Assembly (NCBI GenBank): GCA_013822345.1 | Contig: PNKH01000061.1 | Span: forward strand, 1 to 45,585 | Origin: Isosphaera sp. | GTDB taxonomy: Bacteria; Planctomycetota; Planctomycetia; Gemmatales; Gemmataceae | Direction of reading: 5' to 3' | DNA length: 45,585 nucleotides | Part shown: positions 24,811-34,339 of the stretch, piece by piece | Layout: the number at the start of each line of letters is the position of its first letter | Numbering within the stretch: the first letter of the stretch is position 1 | Program-made: the position numbers and the translations under genes | Notes under the pieces: generated by a model | The model's input: only the letters and a program-made list of their open reading frames with translations | The model's database searches: none | Told to the model about the DNA's origin: nothing

Positions 24811-25299
24811 TCAGGGCCGGGTCTCGTACGGCTCGGGCAGGGCGATCCGCATGTACGTGACGGCGAAGTGCTGGGCGAGGTGCTCGCGGTACGGGGTCAG
24901 GACGCGGCAGACCCGCCTCCCCTCGGTCGCGAGCCGCTCCAACAGCGCCCGCGGGACCGTGTGCAGGTCGCGGAGGTTGACGATCGACTCGGCGAGCGGG
25001 AGCGGGTCCGCGGCGGCCGGCAGGAAGTACCACCCGAACACCTGCCCGCGGCGGACCTGATCCCGGACTGCTGGGGCCTTCAACTCGCCCCGCTCGACGA
25101 CCTCGCCCGCCGGGAACACGGTCGCCACGACCACCCGGTCCGCCCGCGTCTGGGCGATGTCGCACGCCTGGGTGAGGACCACGACGCGTGCCGTCTGCAC
25201 CTCGAACCCGCCCCCGGGGAGCGCCCGGACGACGGGGCACCCGTCGATCACGTCCCCCTGGGTCAGCAGTTCGTCGGCCGGGACGACGTGGTAGATCAT
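24811..25299 (-). CDS. protein of unknown function, second gene of a TA-like pair
   Basis: A 162-residue protein that I cannot assign. It has a compact conserved-looking core: GDVIDGCPVV, then VVVLTQACDIAQTRADRVVVATVFPAGE. The LTQACD stretch (about 42-47), followed by a strand carrying VVVATV, is its most distinctive feature. The ATG overlaps the stop of the preceding gene by four bases (ATGA), so the two are translated together. The small upstream partner resembles a ribbon-helix-helix antitoxin, so this could be a toxin or effector; no nuclease motif is visible, and that role is inference from position. Confidence 0.7.
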   Translation of the reverse strand: MIYHVVPADELLTQGDVIDGCPVVRALPGGGFEVQTARVVVLTQACDIAQTRADRVVVATVFPAGEVVERGELKAPAVRDQVRRGQVFGWYFLPAAADPLPLAESIVNLRDLHTVPRALLERLATEGRRVCRVLTPYREHLAQHFAVTYMRIALPEPYETRP

Positions 25300-25565
25300 T
25301 CCCGCACCTTGTCCTCGTCGAACCAGAACTCCAGCCGAGCCGGCCCCCCGTCCCGGGGGACGATTGGCACCCCGGGACCGGGCAGTTCGGGGTCGAACGG
25401 GGCTGTGATTTCCGGACTGGGAATGTATTCCGGGCCGTCCGCCGGCGACAGGGAGGCGAGCAGGGCGCGCGCCTCCTCCTCCACCGTCCGGTTCGCCCGG
25501 GCGGCGCGGGCGGCCAGGTACGCGAGGGTGGACGGCGGCAAGTCTGTGATCGTCAGGGTGGCCAT
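25296..25565 (-). CDS. ribbon-helix-helix antitoxin-like protein
   Basis: An 89-residue protein whose first 45 residues (MATLTITDLPPSTLAYLAARAARANRTVEEEARALLASL) have the ribbon-helix-helix pattern of FitA/CopG-type antitoxins: a short beta-strand, then two helices. The C-terminal half is acidic and Pro-rich with FDPELPGPGVP and WFDEDKVRE, typical of a disordered toxin-binding tail. GGAG 7 nt upstream fixes the ATG. It is first in a two-gene unit and probably represses it. Confidence 0.7.
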   Translation of the reverse strand: MATLTITDLPPSTLAYLAARAARANRTVEEEARALLASLSPADGPEYIPSPEITAPFDPELPGPGVPIVPRDGGPARLEFWFDEDKVRE

Positions 25566-25602
25566 CGGCGGTCTCCGGTCGGGCGCCCCCATTCTACCAC
25601 CG

Positions 25603-26037
25603 TCAGTCCCGCCGCCACATCCGCTCCTCCGCCCGCTCCCGGTTCCGTCGCGACAGGCTCGGGAAGTACGTCGACCGGCCCGGCTCGTTCGGCTCCGTCA
25701 TCCGCGGCGACACCACCCCCCGCAGCTTGTCGTACAGTTTCGACAGCAGGTTCTGGTCCCCGGCCCCCGGGACCGGGGCGACCACCTGGCTCGGGTCGAG
25801 CGACGACCCCCGCAGCGCGTCGAGCGGGCGGCTCGGGTCCTGCCGCCGGAGCATCGCGCTCTCGGCCGGCAGGTTGACCGGCCGGCCGGCCGTCGGGGCC
25901 GCCTTCGGGACCGCCCCGCCGACCGGGTTGACCGCGTACCCGCTGCCGACCACCTGCCCCGGCATCGCCGGCCCCTGGGCCGCCGCCAGCCCCGCCAGCG
26001 CGCACGCCGCCCCCGCCGCCAACGCGAGTTGACGCAT
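25603..26037 (-). CDS. small exported protein of unknown function
   Basis: A 144-residue protein with a signal peptide (MRQLALAAGAACALAGLAAAQG, cleavage near AAA-Q). The mature part is Pro/Ala/Val-rich and then basic near the C-terminus (SLSRRNRERAEERMWRRD). No known domain. It is 37 bp upstream of the antitoxin-like gene on the same strand but has its own leader. Confidence 0.65.
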   Translation of the reverse strand: MRQLALAAGAACALAGLAAAQGPAMPGQVVGSGYAVNPVGGAVPKAAPTAGRPVNLPAESAMLRRQDPSRPLDALRGSSLDPSQVVAPVPGAGDQNLLSKLYDKLRGVVSPRMTEPNEPGRSTYFPSLSRRNRERAEERMWRRD

Positions 26038-26165
26038 GACCGCCCCCGGTGTGGTGAGAGTGCTCCGGGAACGCGTATGCCGCGGCCGCCGCCCGGCGTC
26101 AAGACGGGTCTCGGGAACGCACAGGGCCGTTCGGTGTATGGGTCTGGGCGGTCCGGGCGGCGTCG

Positions 26166-26253
26166 CACCCGCTCCCTGGCGGTCGCGGTTCGCCGTGCGC
26201 CGGGGCGAACCGCGACCGCCAGGGAGCGGGTGAACCCAACAGGGAGCGGGTGA
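26166..26253. repeat. palindromic repeat family C, copy C2
   Basis: Perfect 29-bp arms (26166-26194, 26204-26232) with a 9-nt loop, the same lengths as copy C1, then a partial third arm (CAGGGAGCGGGTGA, 26240-26253). The rest of the 303-bp gap up to clpC holds the terminator at 26291-26320 and no gene. Confidence 0.92.
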
Positions 26254-26290
26254 CCCAACCCCCCCACCGAACGGCCCTGCGGGAACGCAA

Positions 26291-26320
26291 GAAGCCCACC
26301 CCCGTCTGGGGGTGGGCTTC
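26291..26320 (-). terminator. clpC terminator
   Basis: Perfect 13-bp arms (GAAGCCCACCCCC and complement) with a GTCT loop, 21 bp past the clpC stop. On the minus strand it is followed by TTGCGTTCCC, only moderately T-rich. Confidence 0.7.
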
Positions 26321-26340
26321 GGTGTGGCGAGGGCCCGGGG

Positions 26341-28878
26341 TCACGCCGGGCCGGCGACCGCGGTCGGGACCGGGTCGCCGGTCCGGACCACGTCGAACCC
26401 GAGCTTCTTCTCGCCCTCCACGTCGGCCAGCCGGACGGTCACCGCCTCGGCCCCGTGGAACGTCCCCTTCAGGATCTCCTCGGCGAGCATGTCCTCCAGG
26501 TGCTGCTCGATCGCCCGCCGCAGCGGCCGGGCCCCGAACTCCAGGCTCGACCCCTTCTCGATCAGGTACTCCTTCGCCTCCTCCGTCACCTCCAGCTTCA
26601 GCCCCTTCTCCAGCAGCCGCTTCGACACCTTCGCCAGCTCCATGTTCACGATCTGCTTCAGGTTCTCCTTCGTCAGCGACCGGAACACGATCACGTCGTC
26701 CAGCCGGTTCAGGAACTCCGGCCGGAACTCCTTCTCCATCCGCCCCTTCAGCTTCTTCTGCATCTCCTGGTACGTCGCCTCCTCGTTCCGCTTGATCCCC
26801 TTGGTGAACGCGGAGGTCATGTCGTCCGAGGCCACGATCGTCTCGGCCCCGATGTTCGTGGTCATGATGAGGATGGTGTTCTTGAAGTCGATCACCCGCC
26901 CCACGTTGTCCGTCAGCCGGCCCTCCTCCATGATCTGCAGGAGCATGTTCCACACGTCCGGGTGCGCCTTCTCGATCTCGTCCAGGAGCACCACCGAGTA
27001 CGGCTTCCGCCGGATCTTCTCGGTCAGCTGGCCGCCCTCCTCGTACCCGATGTACCCGGGCGGGGCGCCGACCAGCCGCGAGACGTTGTGCTTCTCCATG
27101 TACTCCGACATGTCCAGCTGCACGATGTTGTTCTCGTCGCCGAACATGAACTTCGCCAACTGCTTCGCCAGCAGCGTCTTCCCGACCCCGGTCGGCCCGG
27201 CGAAGATGAAGCTGCCGATCGGCCGCTTCGGGTCCTTCATCCCGCTCCGGCTCTTCCGCACCGCCCGGGCGATCGCCTTGATCGCCTCGTCCTGGCTGAT
27301 CACGGTGCCGTGCAGCTCGGCCTCCATGTTCAGCAGCCGCCGCGTCTCGTCCTCCCCGACCTTCTTCAGCGGCACCCCGGTCATCTTCGAGACGACCTCG
27401 GCCACCACCTCCTCGTCGACCACCCCGTCCGTCTCCCGGGCCTTGTCCCGCCAGTCCTTGTGCAGCTGGTCCTTCTTCTTCTTCAGCTTCTCGGCCTGGT
27501 CGCGGAGGTGCGCCGCCTTCTCGAAGTCCTGCTCCATCACCGCCGCTTCCTTCTCGGCGTTCAGCTTGTCGATCGACTCGTCGATCTCCTTCAGGTCCGG
27601 CGGCCGGGTCATGGCCTTCAGCCGGACCCGCGCCCCGGCCTCGTCGATCACGTCGATCGCCTTGTCCGGCAGGCAGTGCCCGCTGATGTACCGCTCGCTC
27701 AACTCGACCGCCGACTTCAGCGCGGCGTCGGTGATCTGCACCCGGTGGTGCGACTCGTACCGGTCGCGGAGGCCCTTCAGGATCTCGACCGTCTCGGCCA
27801 TGCTCGGCGGGTTGACGATGATCGACTGGAACCGGCGGGCCAGGGCCTGGTCCTTCTCGATGTACTTCCGGTACTCGTCGAGGGTGGTCGCCCCGATGCA
27901 CTGGATCTCGCCGCGGGCCAGGGCCGGCTTCAGCACGTTGCTGGCGTCGATGGCGCCCTCGGCGCCGCCGGCCCCGACCAACGTGTGCAGCTCGTCGATG
28001 AACAGCATCACGTTCTTCGCCCGGCGGACCTCGTTCATCACCGCCTTGATCCGCTCCTCGAACTGCCCGCGGTACTTGGTCCCGGCGACCATCATGGCGA
28101 GGTCGAGGACGACGATCCGGCGGTCCCGGAGCAGCTCCGGGACGTTCCCCTCGACGACCATCTGGGCCAGGCCCTCGACGATCGCGGTCTTCCCCACGCC
28201 GGCCTCGCCGAGGAGGACCGGGTTGTTCTTCTGCCGGCGGGACAGGATCTGGATGACCCGCTCGATCTCGTTGGCCCGGCCGATGACCGGGTCGAGCTTG
28301 TTCTGGCGGGCCAGTTCGGTGAGGTCGCGGCCGAAGCTGTCGAGGGCCGGGGTCTTGCTCTTCCCGCGGCCGGCCGACCGCTCGGTGTTGCCGCCCCCGC
28401 CGCCGCCGCTCCCGGACTCGGATTCGTTCGGCATGTTGTGCCCCAACAGGTTCAGGACTTCCTCGCGGACGTCTTCGAGCTTCAGCCCCAGGTTCATCAG
28501 GACCTGGGCGGCGACACCCTCCTGCTCGCGGAGCAGGCCGAGCAGCAGGTGCTCGGTGCCGACGTAGTTGTGGCTGAGGTTCCGGGCCTCCTCGACCGAG
28601 TAGTCGATGACCTTCTTGGCCCGCGGGGTGTGCGGGAGGCGGCCCATCACCACCTGCTCCCCGCCGGGGCCGTGCTGGACGATCTTCTCGACCTCGAGCC
28701 GGATCTTCCGCAGGTCGATGTCCAGGTTCTTCAGGACGTTGGCGGCCACCCCCGAGCCTTCCTTGACGAGGCCGAGCAGGATGTGCTCGGTCCCGATGTA
28801 CTCGTGGTTGAACCGCTGGGCCTCCTGGTTCGCCAGCTGCATCACCTTGCGGGCCCGGTCGGTGAATCGCTCATACAT
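26341..28878 (-). CDS. clpC: ATP-dependent Clp protease ATPase subunit ClpC
   Basis: An 845-residue Hsp100 protein. The N-terminal double Clp repeat (1 to about 148) is followed by a Gly/Ser linker. The first AAA+ module has Walker A GEAGVGKT (224-231). A UVR-like coiled-coil region with the [15 protein letters not shown] stretch marks the middle domain of ClpC rather than ClpB. The second AAA+ module has GPTGVGKT (561-568) and the conserved [20 protein letters not shown] loop. It unfolds substrates for ClpP in the cytoplasm; clpP is not in the window. The start is the ATG of [12 protein letters not shown], the usual ClpC N-terminus, with GGGGGAG about 11 nt upstream. A terminator follows. 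Confidence 0.97.
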   Translation of the reverse strand: MYERFTDRARKVMQLANQEAQRFNHEYIGTEHILLGLVKEGSGVAANVLKNLDIDLRKIRLEVEKIVQHGPGGEQVVMGRLPHTPRAKKVIDYSVEEARNLSHNYVGTEHLLLGLLREQEGVAAQVLMNLGLKLEDVREEVLNLLGHNMPNESESGSGGGGGGNTERSAGRGKSKTPALDSFGRDLTELARQNKLDPVIGRANEIERVIQILSRRQKNNPVLLGEAGVGKTAIVEGLAQMVVEGNVPELLRDRRIVVLDLAMMVAGTKYRGQFEERIKAVMNEVRRAKNVMLFIDELHTLVGAGGAEGAIDASNVLKPALARGEIQCIGATTLDEYRKYIEKDQALARRFQSIIVNPPSMAETVEILKGLRDRYESHHRVQITDAALKSAVELSERYISGHCLPDKAIDVIDEAGARVRLKAMTRPPDLKEIDESIDKLNAEKEAAVMEQDFEKAAHLRDQAEKLKKKKDQLHKDWRDKARETDGVVDEEVVAEVVSKMTGVPLKKVGEDETRRLLNMEAELHGTVISQDEAIKAIARAVRKSRSGMKDPKRPIGSFIFAGPTGVGKTLLAKQLAKFMFGDENNIVQLDMSEYMEKHNVSRLVGAPPGYIGYEEGGQLTEKIRRKPYSVVLLDEIEKAHPDVWNMLLQIMEEGRLTDNVGRVIDFKNTILIMTTNIGAETIVASDDMTSAFTKGIKRNEEATYQEMQKKLKGRMEKEFRPEFLNRLDDVIVFRSLTKENLKQIVNMELAKVSKRLLEKGLKLEVTEEAKEYLIEKGSSLEFGARPLRRAIEQHLEDMLAEEILKGTFHGAEAVTVRLADVEGEKKLGFDVVRTGDPVPTAVAGPA

Positions 28879-28965
28879 CTACGCCGTCTCCCCCCCGAAG
28901 GGATGGAAGGGGTGGAACTGCCGGTCGTGTCGGTCCGGGCGGGCGGCCCGCGCGACCTCGCTCCC

Positions 28966-28971
28966 ATCATA
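28966..28971 (-). promoter_or_regulatory. possible -10 element for clpC
   Basis: On the minus strand TATGAT (five of six matches to TATAAT) lies about 90 bp upstream of the clpC ATG. No good -35 is at the right distance; TTGGTG at 28991-28996 is 19 bp away. Weak call. Confidence 0.3.
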
Positions 28972-29174
28972 CGCCCCCGGCCCCGGTCGGCACCAACCGG
29001 GGCGGCGGGCGGGGTGAGCGTCCGGGGCCGGGGGTGGGTGCGGGCGTGGGGAGGAGCCCGCCGGGGACGGCCGGGGTGAGAGTGGGGGCCGAAGCTGCGG
29101 AATTCTAGGCCGGGTTCGGGGGTGAATCAAGGCGAGCGTTTGCCCTGGACGCGGCGGCCGGAAACGGGCCATAC
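28972..29174. other. GC-rich divergent intergenic region without a gene
   Basis: The gap between clpC and the SGNH gene is 395 bp. Apart from the possible -10 and repeat A3 I see only G-rich low-complexity sequence (29001-29090). It probably carries control signals for both divergent genes, but none could be identified. Confidence 0.5.
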
Positions 29175-29263
29175 TCCGCCCCGTTCCGTCCGAGCCGGAC
29201 GCGTGAGCGACGGGTCTTCCTCCTCCGTCGCTCACGCGTCCGGCTCGGACGGAACGGGGCGGA
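29175..29263. repeat. palindromic repeat family A, copy A3
   Basis: The longest copy: near-perfect 39-bp arms (29175-29213, 29225-29263) with an 11-nt loop. The inner 28 bp equal copy A2. The loop read on the other strand ends AAGAC like the loops of A1 and A2, so this copy is inverted. Its right end overlaps the GGAGGG Shine-Dalgarno (29261-29266) of the SGNH gene. Confidence 0.93.
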
Positions 29264-29273
29264 GGGCGAAGCC

Positions 29274-30467
29274 GTGGCCGTCGGCGGGGTGGCGCGAGTC
29301 CGGGTCGGGGCGGCGGTCGGCCGCGCGCGGCGGGTCGCCCTGGCGGCGGCCGGCCTGGCACTGACCCTGGCGGTCGGGCTCGCGGCCGGCGAGGTCTACC
29401 TGCGGGTGACGCCGCCCGGCGACCTGGCCCAGTACCTCGGCGCGGCCGGGCCGCAGGCCGGCCCGTTCCGCCCGGACCCCCGGTACGGCGCCCAGTACCG
29501 CTCCCTCGACGCCCTCGCCGCCGACAACCCCGGACGCCTCGACCCGTTCCGCCCGCTCTTCGGCGACCCGAGCCCGCCGCGGGTGTGGGCGTTCTTCGGC
29601 AGCTCGTTCGCCCAGGCCCCCGGGATGCTCGCCGACACCACCCGGGAACACGTCCCGCGGCGGACGACATTTCACCTCGGGAAGAACGAGATCGTCCCGG
29701 TCCGGCTGGCGCAGGCCGAGTTCCTCCTCGACGCCGGGCTCCCGGTCGAGCGGGTCATCGTCGTGGTGATCCCGCTGGACGGGTACTCGTTCGCGCTGCA
29801 CGGGCTGGACCAGGTGCGGGTCACCGCCGGCGGCGGGCTGGCGTACGAGCCGCGCCTGCCGTCCGTCGGGGCGGGGCTGGTGCGGGAGAGCCGGCTCGCC
29901 CTGAAGGGGTGGACGCAGACCGGCCTGCACCTGAACCGCCCCGGGTACGCGACGCGGCAGCTCAACACCCGGTTCGACGGCGCCCCGCTCACCGACTTCA
30001 CCGCCGCGTTCGGCCATTTCGCCGAAGCCCTCGCCCGCTGCCGGGTGCCGGCGACGGTGCTGCTGCTGCCGAACCACGAGCAGGTGACGCGCGGGGCCGG
30101 GTTCGCGTTCCAGGACGCGGTCGCGCCGGCGTTGCGCCAGCAGGGTTACGACGTGTGCGACGTGCGGGCGGCGTTCCTCGACTACCCCGACAAGCCGGGG
30201 CTGTTCATCCCGGACAAGCACTTCTCGCCGGCCGGGAACCGGCTGCTGCTGGCGGCGCTGCTCCGCCACCTGAAGGCCACCGACCCGCGGTCGGCCGACC
30301 TCCCCGACCCCGACGCGGTGCGGCCGGCCGCTCCCCTGGACCGCGGCCGTCCCGGCCGCCCCACCGACACGGCGCGGGGACGCCAGCGGCCCGCCCGGGA
30401 GCGGGCGGGTCGGGGCAGGCGGAGCGGCCGGGACGGCCGCGCTCCAGGGGCGGGGGTGCGGCCGTGA
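29274..30467 (+). CDS. SGNH-hydrolase-like protein, AlgJ/AlgX-type O-acetylation partner
   Basis: A 397-residue protein with an N-terminal membrane anchor (about 19-40). FFGSSFAQ (Ser110/Ser111) matches the nucleophile block of SGNH/AlgX-like acyltransferases, and PDKHFSPAGN near residue 315 supplies the D-x-x-H-like pair. It probably works outside the membrane, moving acetyl groups supplied by the MBOAT protein onto a polysaccharide. GTG start, fixed by GGAGGG 7 nt upstream. The gene overlaps the MBOAT gene by four bases (GTGA). Residues from about 354 to the end are Arg/Gly/Pro-rich and encoded by palindromic repeat B2, so the native protein probably ended near residue 350. Confidence 0.82.
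   Translation: MAVGGVARVRVGAAVGRARRVALAAAGLALTLAVGLAAGEVYLRVTPPGDLAQYLGAAGPQAGPFRPDPRYGAQYRSLDALAADNPGRLDPFRPLFGDPSPPRVWAFFGSSFAQAPGMLADTTREHVPRRTTFHLGKNEIVPVRLAQAEFLLDAGLPVERVIVVVIPLDGYSFALHGLDQVRVTAGGGLAYEPRLPSVGAGLVRESRLALKGWTQTGLHLNRPGYATRQLNTRFDGAPLTDFTAAFGHFAEALARCRVPATVLLLPNHEQVTRGAGFAFQDAVAPALRQQGYDVCDVRAAFLDYPDKPGLFIPDKHFSPAGNRLLLAALLRHLKATDPRSADLPDPDAVRPAAPLDRGRPGRPTDTARGRQRPARERAGRGRRSGRDGRAPGAGVRP
30333..30450. repeat. palindromic repeat family B, copy B2, inside a coding sequence
   Basis: 27-bp arms (30333-30359, 30424-30450) with one mismatch and a 64-nt loop. It lies in the 3' end of the SGNH gene and encodes its last 40 or so residues, up to 13 bp before the MBOAT start. Confidence 0.92.
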
Positions 30468-31903
30468 GCTTCGAGCAGAAGCCGTTCCTGATCCTGTTCG
30501 CGGTGGTGTTCGCCGGGTGGTGGGTCGTGCGCCGGCGGGAGCAGGCCGCCGTCGCCTGGCTCGTGTCCGGCAGCCTGCTGTTCTACGCCTTCAACCACTG
30601 GTTCCTGCTGCCGATCCTGCTCGCGTACTGCCTGGTCGACTGGCTCGTCGCCCTGCGGATCGAGCGGAGTCCGCGGCCGCGGCTGTGGGTGTGGCTCGGC
30701 GTCGGGTTCAACCTGCTGGTGCTCTGTTACTACAAGTACACCCCGCTCCTGTGGGAGGCGGCCGCGGACCTCTTGCCGGGGGTCGTCCCGCAGCTGCCGG
30801 CCGACGCCCTGGCCGGGTGGAGCATCCCGTACGGCATCTCGTTCTACGCCTTCACCGGTGTCGCCTACGTCGTCGACGTGTACCGGAAGACGACGCCGGC
30901 GGAGCCGAGTTTCTGGCGGTACACGCTGTCGGCGTGCTTCTTCCCGCACCTCGTCGCCGGGCCGATCCTCCGGCCGAACGAGTTCCTCGACCGGGTGCGG
31001 CCGGGGCAACTCCCGACCGAGCCGGAGTCGCCGGGCGAGGCGTGGTGGCTGATCGCCCGCGGGTTCTTCAAGAAGCTGGTGGTCGCCGACCGGATCGGGC
31101 TGGCGATCGACCCGTTCTTCGCCCACGTCAGCGACCCGACCACCGACGGCGTCTGGGCGTTGCCGTATGTGTGGCTCTACGCCCTGCAGATCTATTTCGA
31201 CTTCTCGGCGTACACCGACCTGGCCCGCGGGTTCGGGCTGCTGTTCGGGTACCGCTGGCCGGAGAACTTCGACCGCCCGTACCTGGCGGCGTCGGTGGCG
31301 GAGTTCTGGCGGCGGTGGCACATGACGCTGTCGCGGTTCCTGCGCGACTACGTGTACGTGCCGCTCGGCGGGAACCGGAAGGGCCGCTTCCGGACGCACC
31401 TGAACCTGATGCTGACGATGCTGCTCGGCGGGCTGTGGCACGGGGCGAGTTGGTCGTTCCTGGTGTGGGGCGGGTTGCACGGGGCGTTCCTGGTGGTGCA
31501 CCGGCTGTGGTCGGGGACGCGGCTCGCCGGGTTCTTGAGCGGGCGGTGGGTGTGGCACCTGGCGGCGGTGGTGCTGACGTTCCACTGCGTCTGTTTGGCG
31601 TGGTGCTTCTTCCGGCTGACGGCGTTCGCGGACAGCCTGGCGTGCGTGCGGAAGTGGGTCGAGTGCGACCCGGCGAAGATGTGGGGCGGGCCGTGGGCGG
31701 ACCCGGCGGTGTGGCTGGCGGTCGGGCTGTACGCGGGGTTCGTGTGGGCGGCGGACGGGTGTCGGCGACTGGCGTCCGCGGGCGGCGACCGGGCGGCGTT
31801 CGCCGGCGGGGCGGTGTGGGGCGTGCGACTGGCGACCCTGGCCCTGGCGGTGCTGATCGCCCCGCCGGGGACCAAGGCCGCGTTCATCTACTTCCAGTTC
31901 TGA
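30464..31903 (+). CDS. MBOAT-family O-acyltransferase (AlgI/DltB type)
   Basis: A 479-residue membrane protein with about 11 hydrophobic segments. The family core is clear: FYAFTGVAYVVDVYR, then FFPHLVAGPILRP, FDFSAYTDLARG, EFWRRWHMTLSRFLRDYVYVPLGGNRKG, and GLWHGASWSFLVWGGLHG, whose first His (326) is the conserved catalytic residue. It would carry acyl groups, usually acetyl, across the cytoplasmic membrane for exported glycans. The GTG start overlaps the SGNH stop (GTGA), so the two genes are translationally coupled, as expected for an acetylation pair. Confidence 0.93.
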   Translation: MSFEQKPFLILFAVVFAGWWVVRRREQAAVAWLVSGSLLFYAFNHWFLLPILLAYCLVDWLVALRIERSPRPRLWVWLGVGFNLLVLCYYKYTPLLWEAAADLLPGVVPQLPADALAGWSIPYGISFYAFTGVAYVVDVYRKTTPAEPSFWRYTLSACFFPHLVAGPILRPNEFLDRVRPGQLPTEPESPGEAWWLIARGFFKKLVVADRIGLAIDPFFAHVSDPTTDGVWALPYVWLYALQIYFDFSAYTDLARGFGLLFGYRWPENFDRPYLAASVAEFWRRWHMTLSRFLRDYVYVPLGGNRKGRFRTHLNLMLTMLLGGLWHGASWSFLVWGGLHGAFLVVHRLWSGTRLAGFLSGRWVWHLAAVVLTFHCVCLAWCFFRLTAFADSLACVRKWVECDPAKMWGGPWADPAVWLAVGLYAGFVWAADGCRRLASAGGDRAAFAGGAVWGVRLATLALAVLIAPPGTKAAFIYFQF

Positions 31904-31919
31904 CCGGGGGTCCGTCTAT

Positions 31920-32033
31920 CCTGGACCGCGGCCGTCCCGGCCGCTCCACCGGTGCGGCGCGGGGGGCTGGTCGGTGACAAGCCTGCGCGCCGGCGCGGGG
32001 CAGGTGGAGCGGCCGGGACGGCCGCGGTCCAGG
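31920..32033. repeat. palindromic repeat family B, copy B3
   Basis: Perfect 31-bp arms (31920-31950, 32003-32033) with a 52-nt loop, starting 16 bp after the MBOAT stop codon. With B1 and B2 it shows that family B keeps its arms but varies its loop. Confidence 0.94.
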
Positions 32034-32109
32034 GGGCGCGGCGTTTGCCGCTACGCCCCCGGCCGGCTGGGTGGTACACTACCGGGGACCCGCCCTGGAG
32101 CATTCCCCG

Positions 32110-34329
32110 ATGCCCCCGTCCCGGCTCCTCGCCCCGCTCGCGCTGCTGCTCGCGCCCGTCGGGAACGCCCGCGCCGCCGTGTCGTTCGAGCGCGACGTGC
32201 TGCCGGTCCTCACCCGGGCCGGGTGCAACCTCGGGGCGTGCCACGGGAACCTGAACGGCAAGGGCGGGCTGAAGCTGTCGCTCAAGGGCGAGGACCCGGC
32301 CGCCGACCTGGCCGCCCTCACCCGCGAGATGCTCGGCCGCCGCACCGACCCGCACCGCCCGGCCGACAGCCTCATCCTCCTCAAGGCGACGGGCCGGGTG
32401 CCGCACGAGGGCGGCGTCCGCTTCTCCCCACTCAGTACGGAGTACTCCGTACTCCGGACCTGGATCGCCGGCGGCTGTCGGCCCGAGCCGGCGGACGCCC
32501 CGAAGCTGGTGCGGCTCGACGTGACGCCGGCCGCAAAGGTGCTCGTCGACCCGGCCGACCGCTTCCCGGTCGCCGCCACCGCCCACTTCACCGACGGCAC
32601 CCGCCGCGACGTGACCGGCCTCGCGGCGTTCGAGTTCACCACGGTCGGGGTGGCGAAGATCACCCCGGCCGGCGAGGTGGTCCGCGAGTCGCCCGGGGAG
32701 ACGGTGCTCCTCGTCCGCTACCTGGCCGAGGTGAAGCCGGTGCGGGTCGTGTTCCTGCCGGACCGCCCGGCCGCGAACGTGCCCGACCCGCCCGGGGCGA
32801 CCGCCATCGACCGCCTCGTCTACGCCCAGCTTCGCGAACTGCGGCTGAAGCCCGCCGACCTCGCCCCCGACCACGTCTTCCTCCGACGGGCGTACCTCGA
32901 CACCCTCGGCGTGCTGCCGACCGTCGCCGAGACGCGGGCGTTCCTCGCCGACCGCGATCCGAAGAAGCGCGAGACGCTGATCGACCGACTGCTGGAGCGG
33001 CCGGAGTTCGCCGAGTACTGGGCGCAGAAGTGGTCGGACCTGCTGCGGAACGAGGAGAAGGCGCTGGACAAGAAGGGCGTGGCGGTCTTCTACCGGTGGA
33101 TCGCCGGGCAACTCGCCGCCGACCGCCCGCTGAACCTGTTCGCCCGGGACGTGCTGGCCGCGACCGGCAGCACCTACGCCAACCCGCCGGCGAACTTCTG
33201 GCGGGCGGTCCGCGAGCCGACGGCACGGGCGGAGGCGGTGGCCCAGGTGTTCCTCGGGGTCCGGGTCGGGTGCGCCCGGTGCCACAACCACCCGTTCGAC
33301 CGGTGGACGATCGACGAGTACTACGGGTTCAGCGCCCTGTTCGCCCGGGTCGACTACCGGGTGCCGGCGAACGACAAGAAGGACCGGCTCGACAAGCACG
33401 AGTTCGTCGGCGAGCAGGTGGTGTACCAGGCCCGTGACGGGGAGGTGACCAACCCGCGGACGAAGGGGCCGGCGAGGCCGGTCTTCCTCGGGGCGAAGGC
33501 CCCCGACTTCGGCCCGGACGGCGACCGCCTCACCGCGCTGGCCGAGTGGGTCGCGGCTCCGGACAACCCGTTCTTCGCCCGGGCGCAGGTGAACCGCGTC
33601 TGGCTCCACCTGATGGGCCGCGGGCTGGTCGACCCGAACGACGACTTCCGGGCGACCAACCCGCCGACGAACCCGGAGCTGCTCGACCACCTGGCGAAGG
33701 AGTTCGCGGCCGGCGGGTTCCGCCTGAAGCCGATGGTGAAGCAGATCATGGCGAGCCGGGTGTACCAACTTGCGTCGACGGTGCGGGATGGGACGACGAT
33801 GGGGGACGAGTTGCACCACTCGCACGCGGCGGTGCTGCCGCTGGAGGCGGAGCAGTTGCTGGACGCCCTGGCGCGGGTGGCGGACGTGCCGGTGCGGTTC
33901 GAGGGGTATCCGTTGGGGCTGCGGGCGAACCAGGTGCCGGCCCCGCCGCAGAGCGGCCGCCGCGGGGTCGGGGACGGCATGGGCGAGCGGTTCCTGAAGG
34001 TGTTCGGGAAGCCGGACCGGCTGCTGACGTGCGAGTGCGAGCGGAACGACGACCCCGGGCTGCTGCAGGCGTTCCAGCTCATCACCGGCGACCTGACGAA
34101 CGACCTGATCCGGGCGCCGGACAACCGCGTCGGCCGGCTGCTGTCGGCCGGGAAGGGTGACGCGGAGATCCTGGACGAGGTGTACCTGGCGGCGCTGTGC
34201 CGGCCGCCGGCGGCGGCGGAGGGGAAGAAGCTGCTGGCGTACCTGGGGGCCGCGAAGGACCGCCGGGCGGCCTGGGAGGACGTGCTGTGGGCGGTGGTGA
34301 ACAGTAAGGAGTTCCTGCTGAGACGGTGA
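32110..34329 (+). CDS. DUF1549/DUF1553 (PSD1-type) protein with CxxCH motif
   Basis: A 739-residue exported protein. Signal peptide (LLAPLALLLAPVGNARA), then a cytochrome-like segment with CNLGACH (39-45), a BIG2-like beta domain (about 130-215), DUF1549 (about 235-440) with CARCHNHPFD (C388, C391, H392), and DUF1553 at the C-terminus. These proteins are abundant in planctomycetes and usually sit next to a DUF1501 protein, as here; biochemical function is unknown, possibly extracellular sugar or polymer breakdown. GGAG about 10 nt upstream supports the ATG at 32110. Confidence 0.93.
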   Translation: MPPSRLLAPLALLLAPVGNARAAVSFERDVLPVLTRAGCNLGACHGNLNGKGGLKLSLKGEDPAADLAALTREMLGRRTDPHRPADSLILLKATGRVPHEGGVRFSPLSTEYSVLRTWIAGGCRPEPADAPKLVRLDVTPAAKVLVDPADRFPVAATAHFTDGTRRDVTGLAAFEFTTVGVAKITPAGEVVRESPGETVLLVRYLAEVKPVRVVFLPDRPAANVPDPPGATAIDRLVYAQLRELRLKPADLAPDHVFLRRAYLDTLGVLPTVAETRAFLADRDPKKRETLIDRLLERPEFAEYWAQKWSDLLRNEEKALDKKGVAVFYRWIAGQLAADRPLNLFARDVLAATGSTYANPPANFWRAVREPTARAEAVAQVFLGVRVGCARCHNHPFDRWTIDEYYGFSALFARVDYRVPANDKKDRLDKHEFVGEQVVYQARDGEVTNPRTKGPARPVFLGAKAPDFGPDGDRLTALAEWVAAPDNPFFARAQVNRVWLHLMGRGLVDPNDDFRATNPPTNPELLDHLAKEFAAGGFRLKPMVKQIMASRVYQLASTVRDGTTMGDELHHSHAAVLPLEAEQLLDALARVADVPVRFEGYPLGLRANQVPAPPQSGRRGVGDGMGERFLKVFGKPDRLLTCECERNDDPGLLQAFQLITGDLTNDLIRAPDNRVGRLLSAGKGDAEILDEVYLAALCRPPAAAEGKKLLAYLGAAKDRRAAWEDVLWAVVNSKEFLLRR

Positions 34330-34339
34330 CGTTCTTCCG

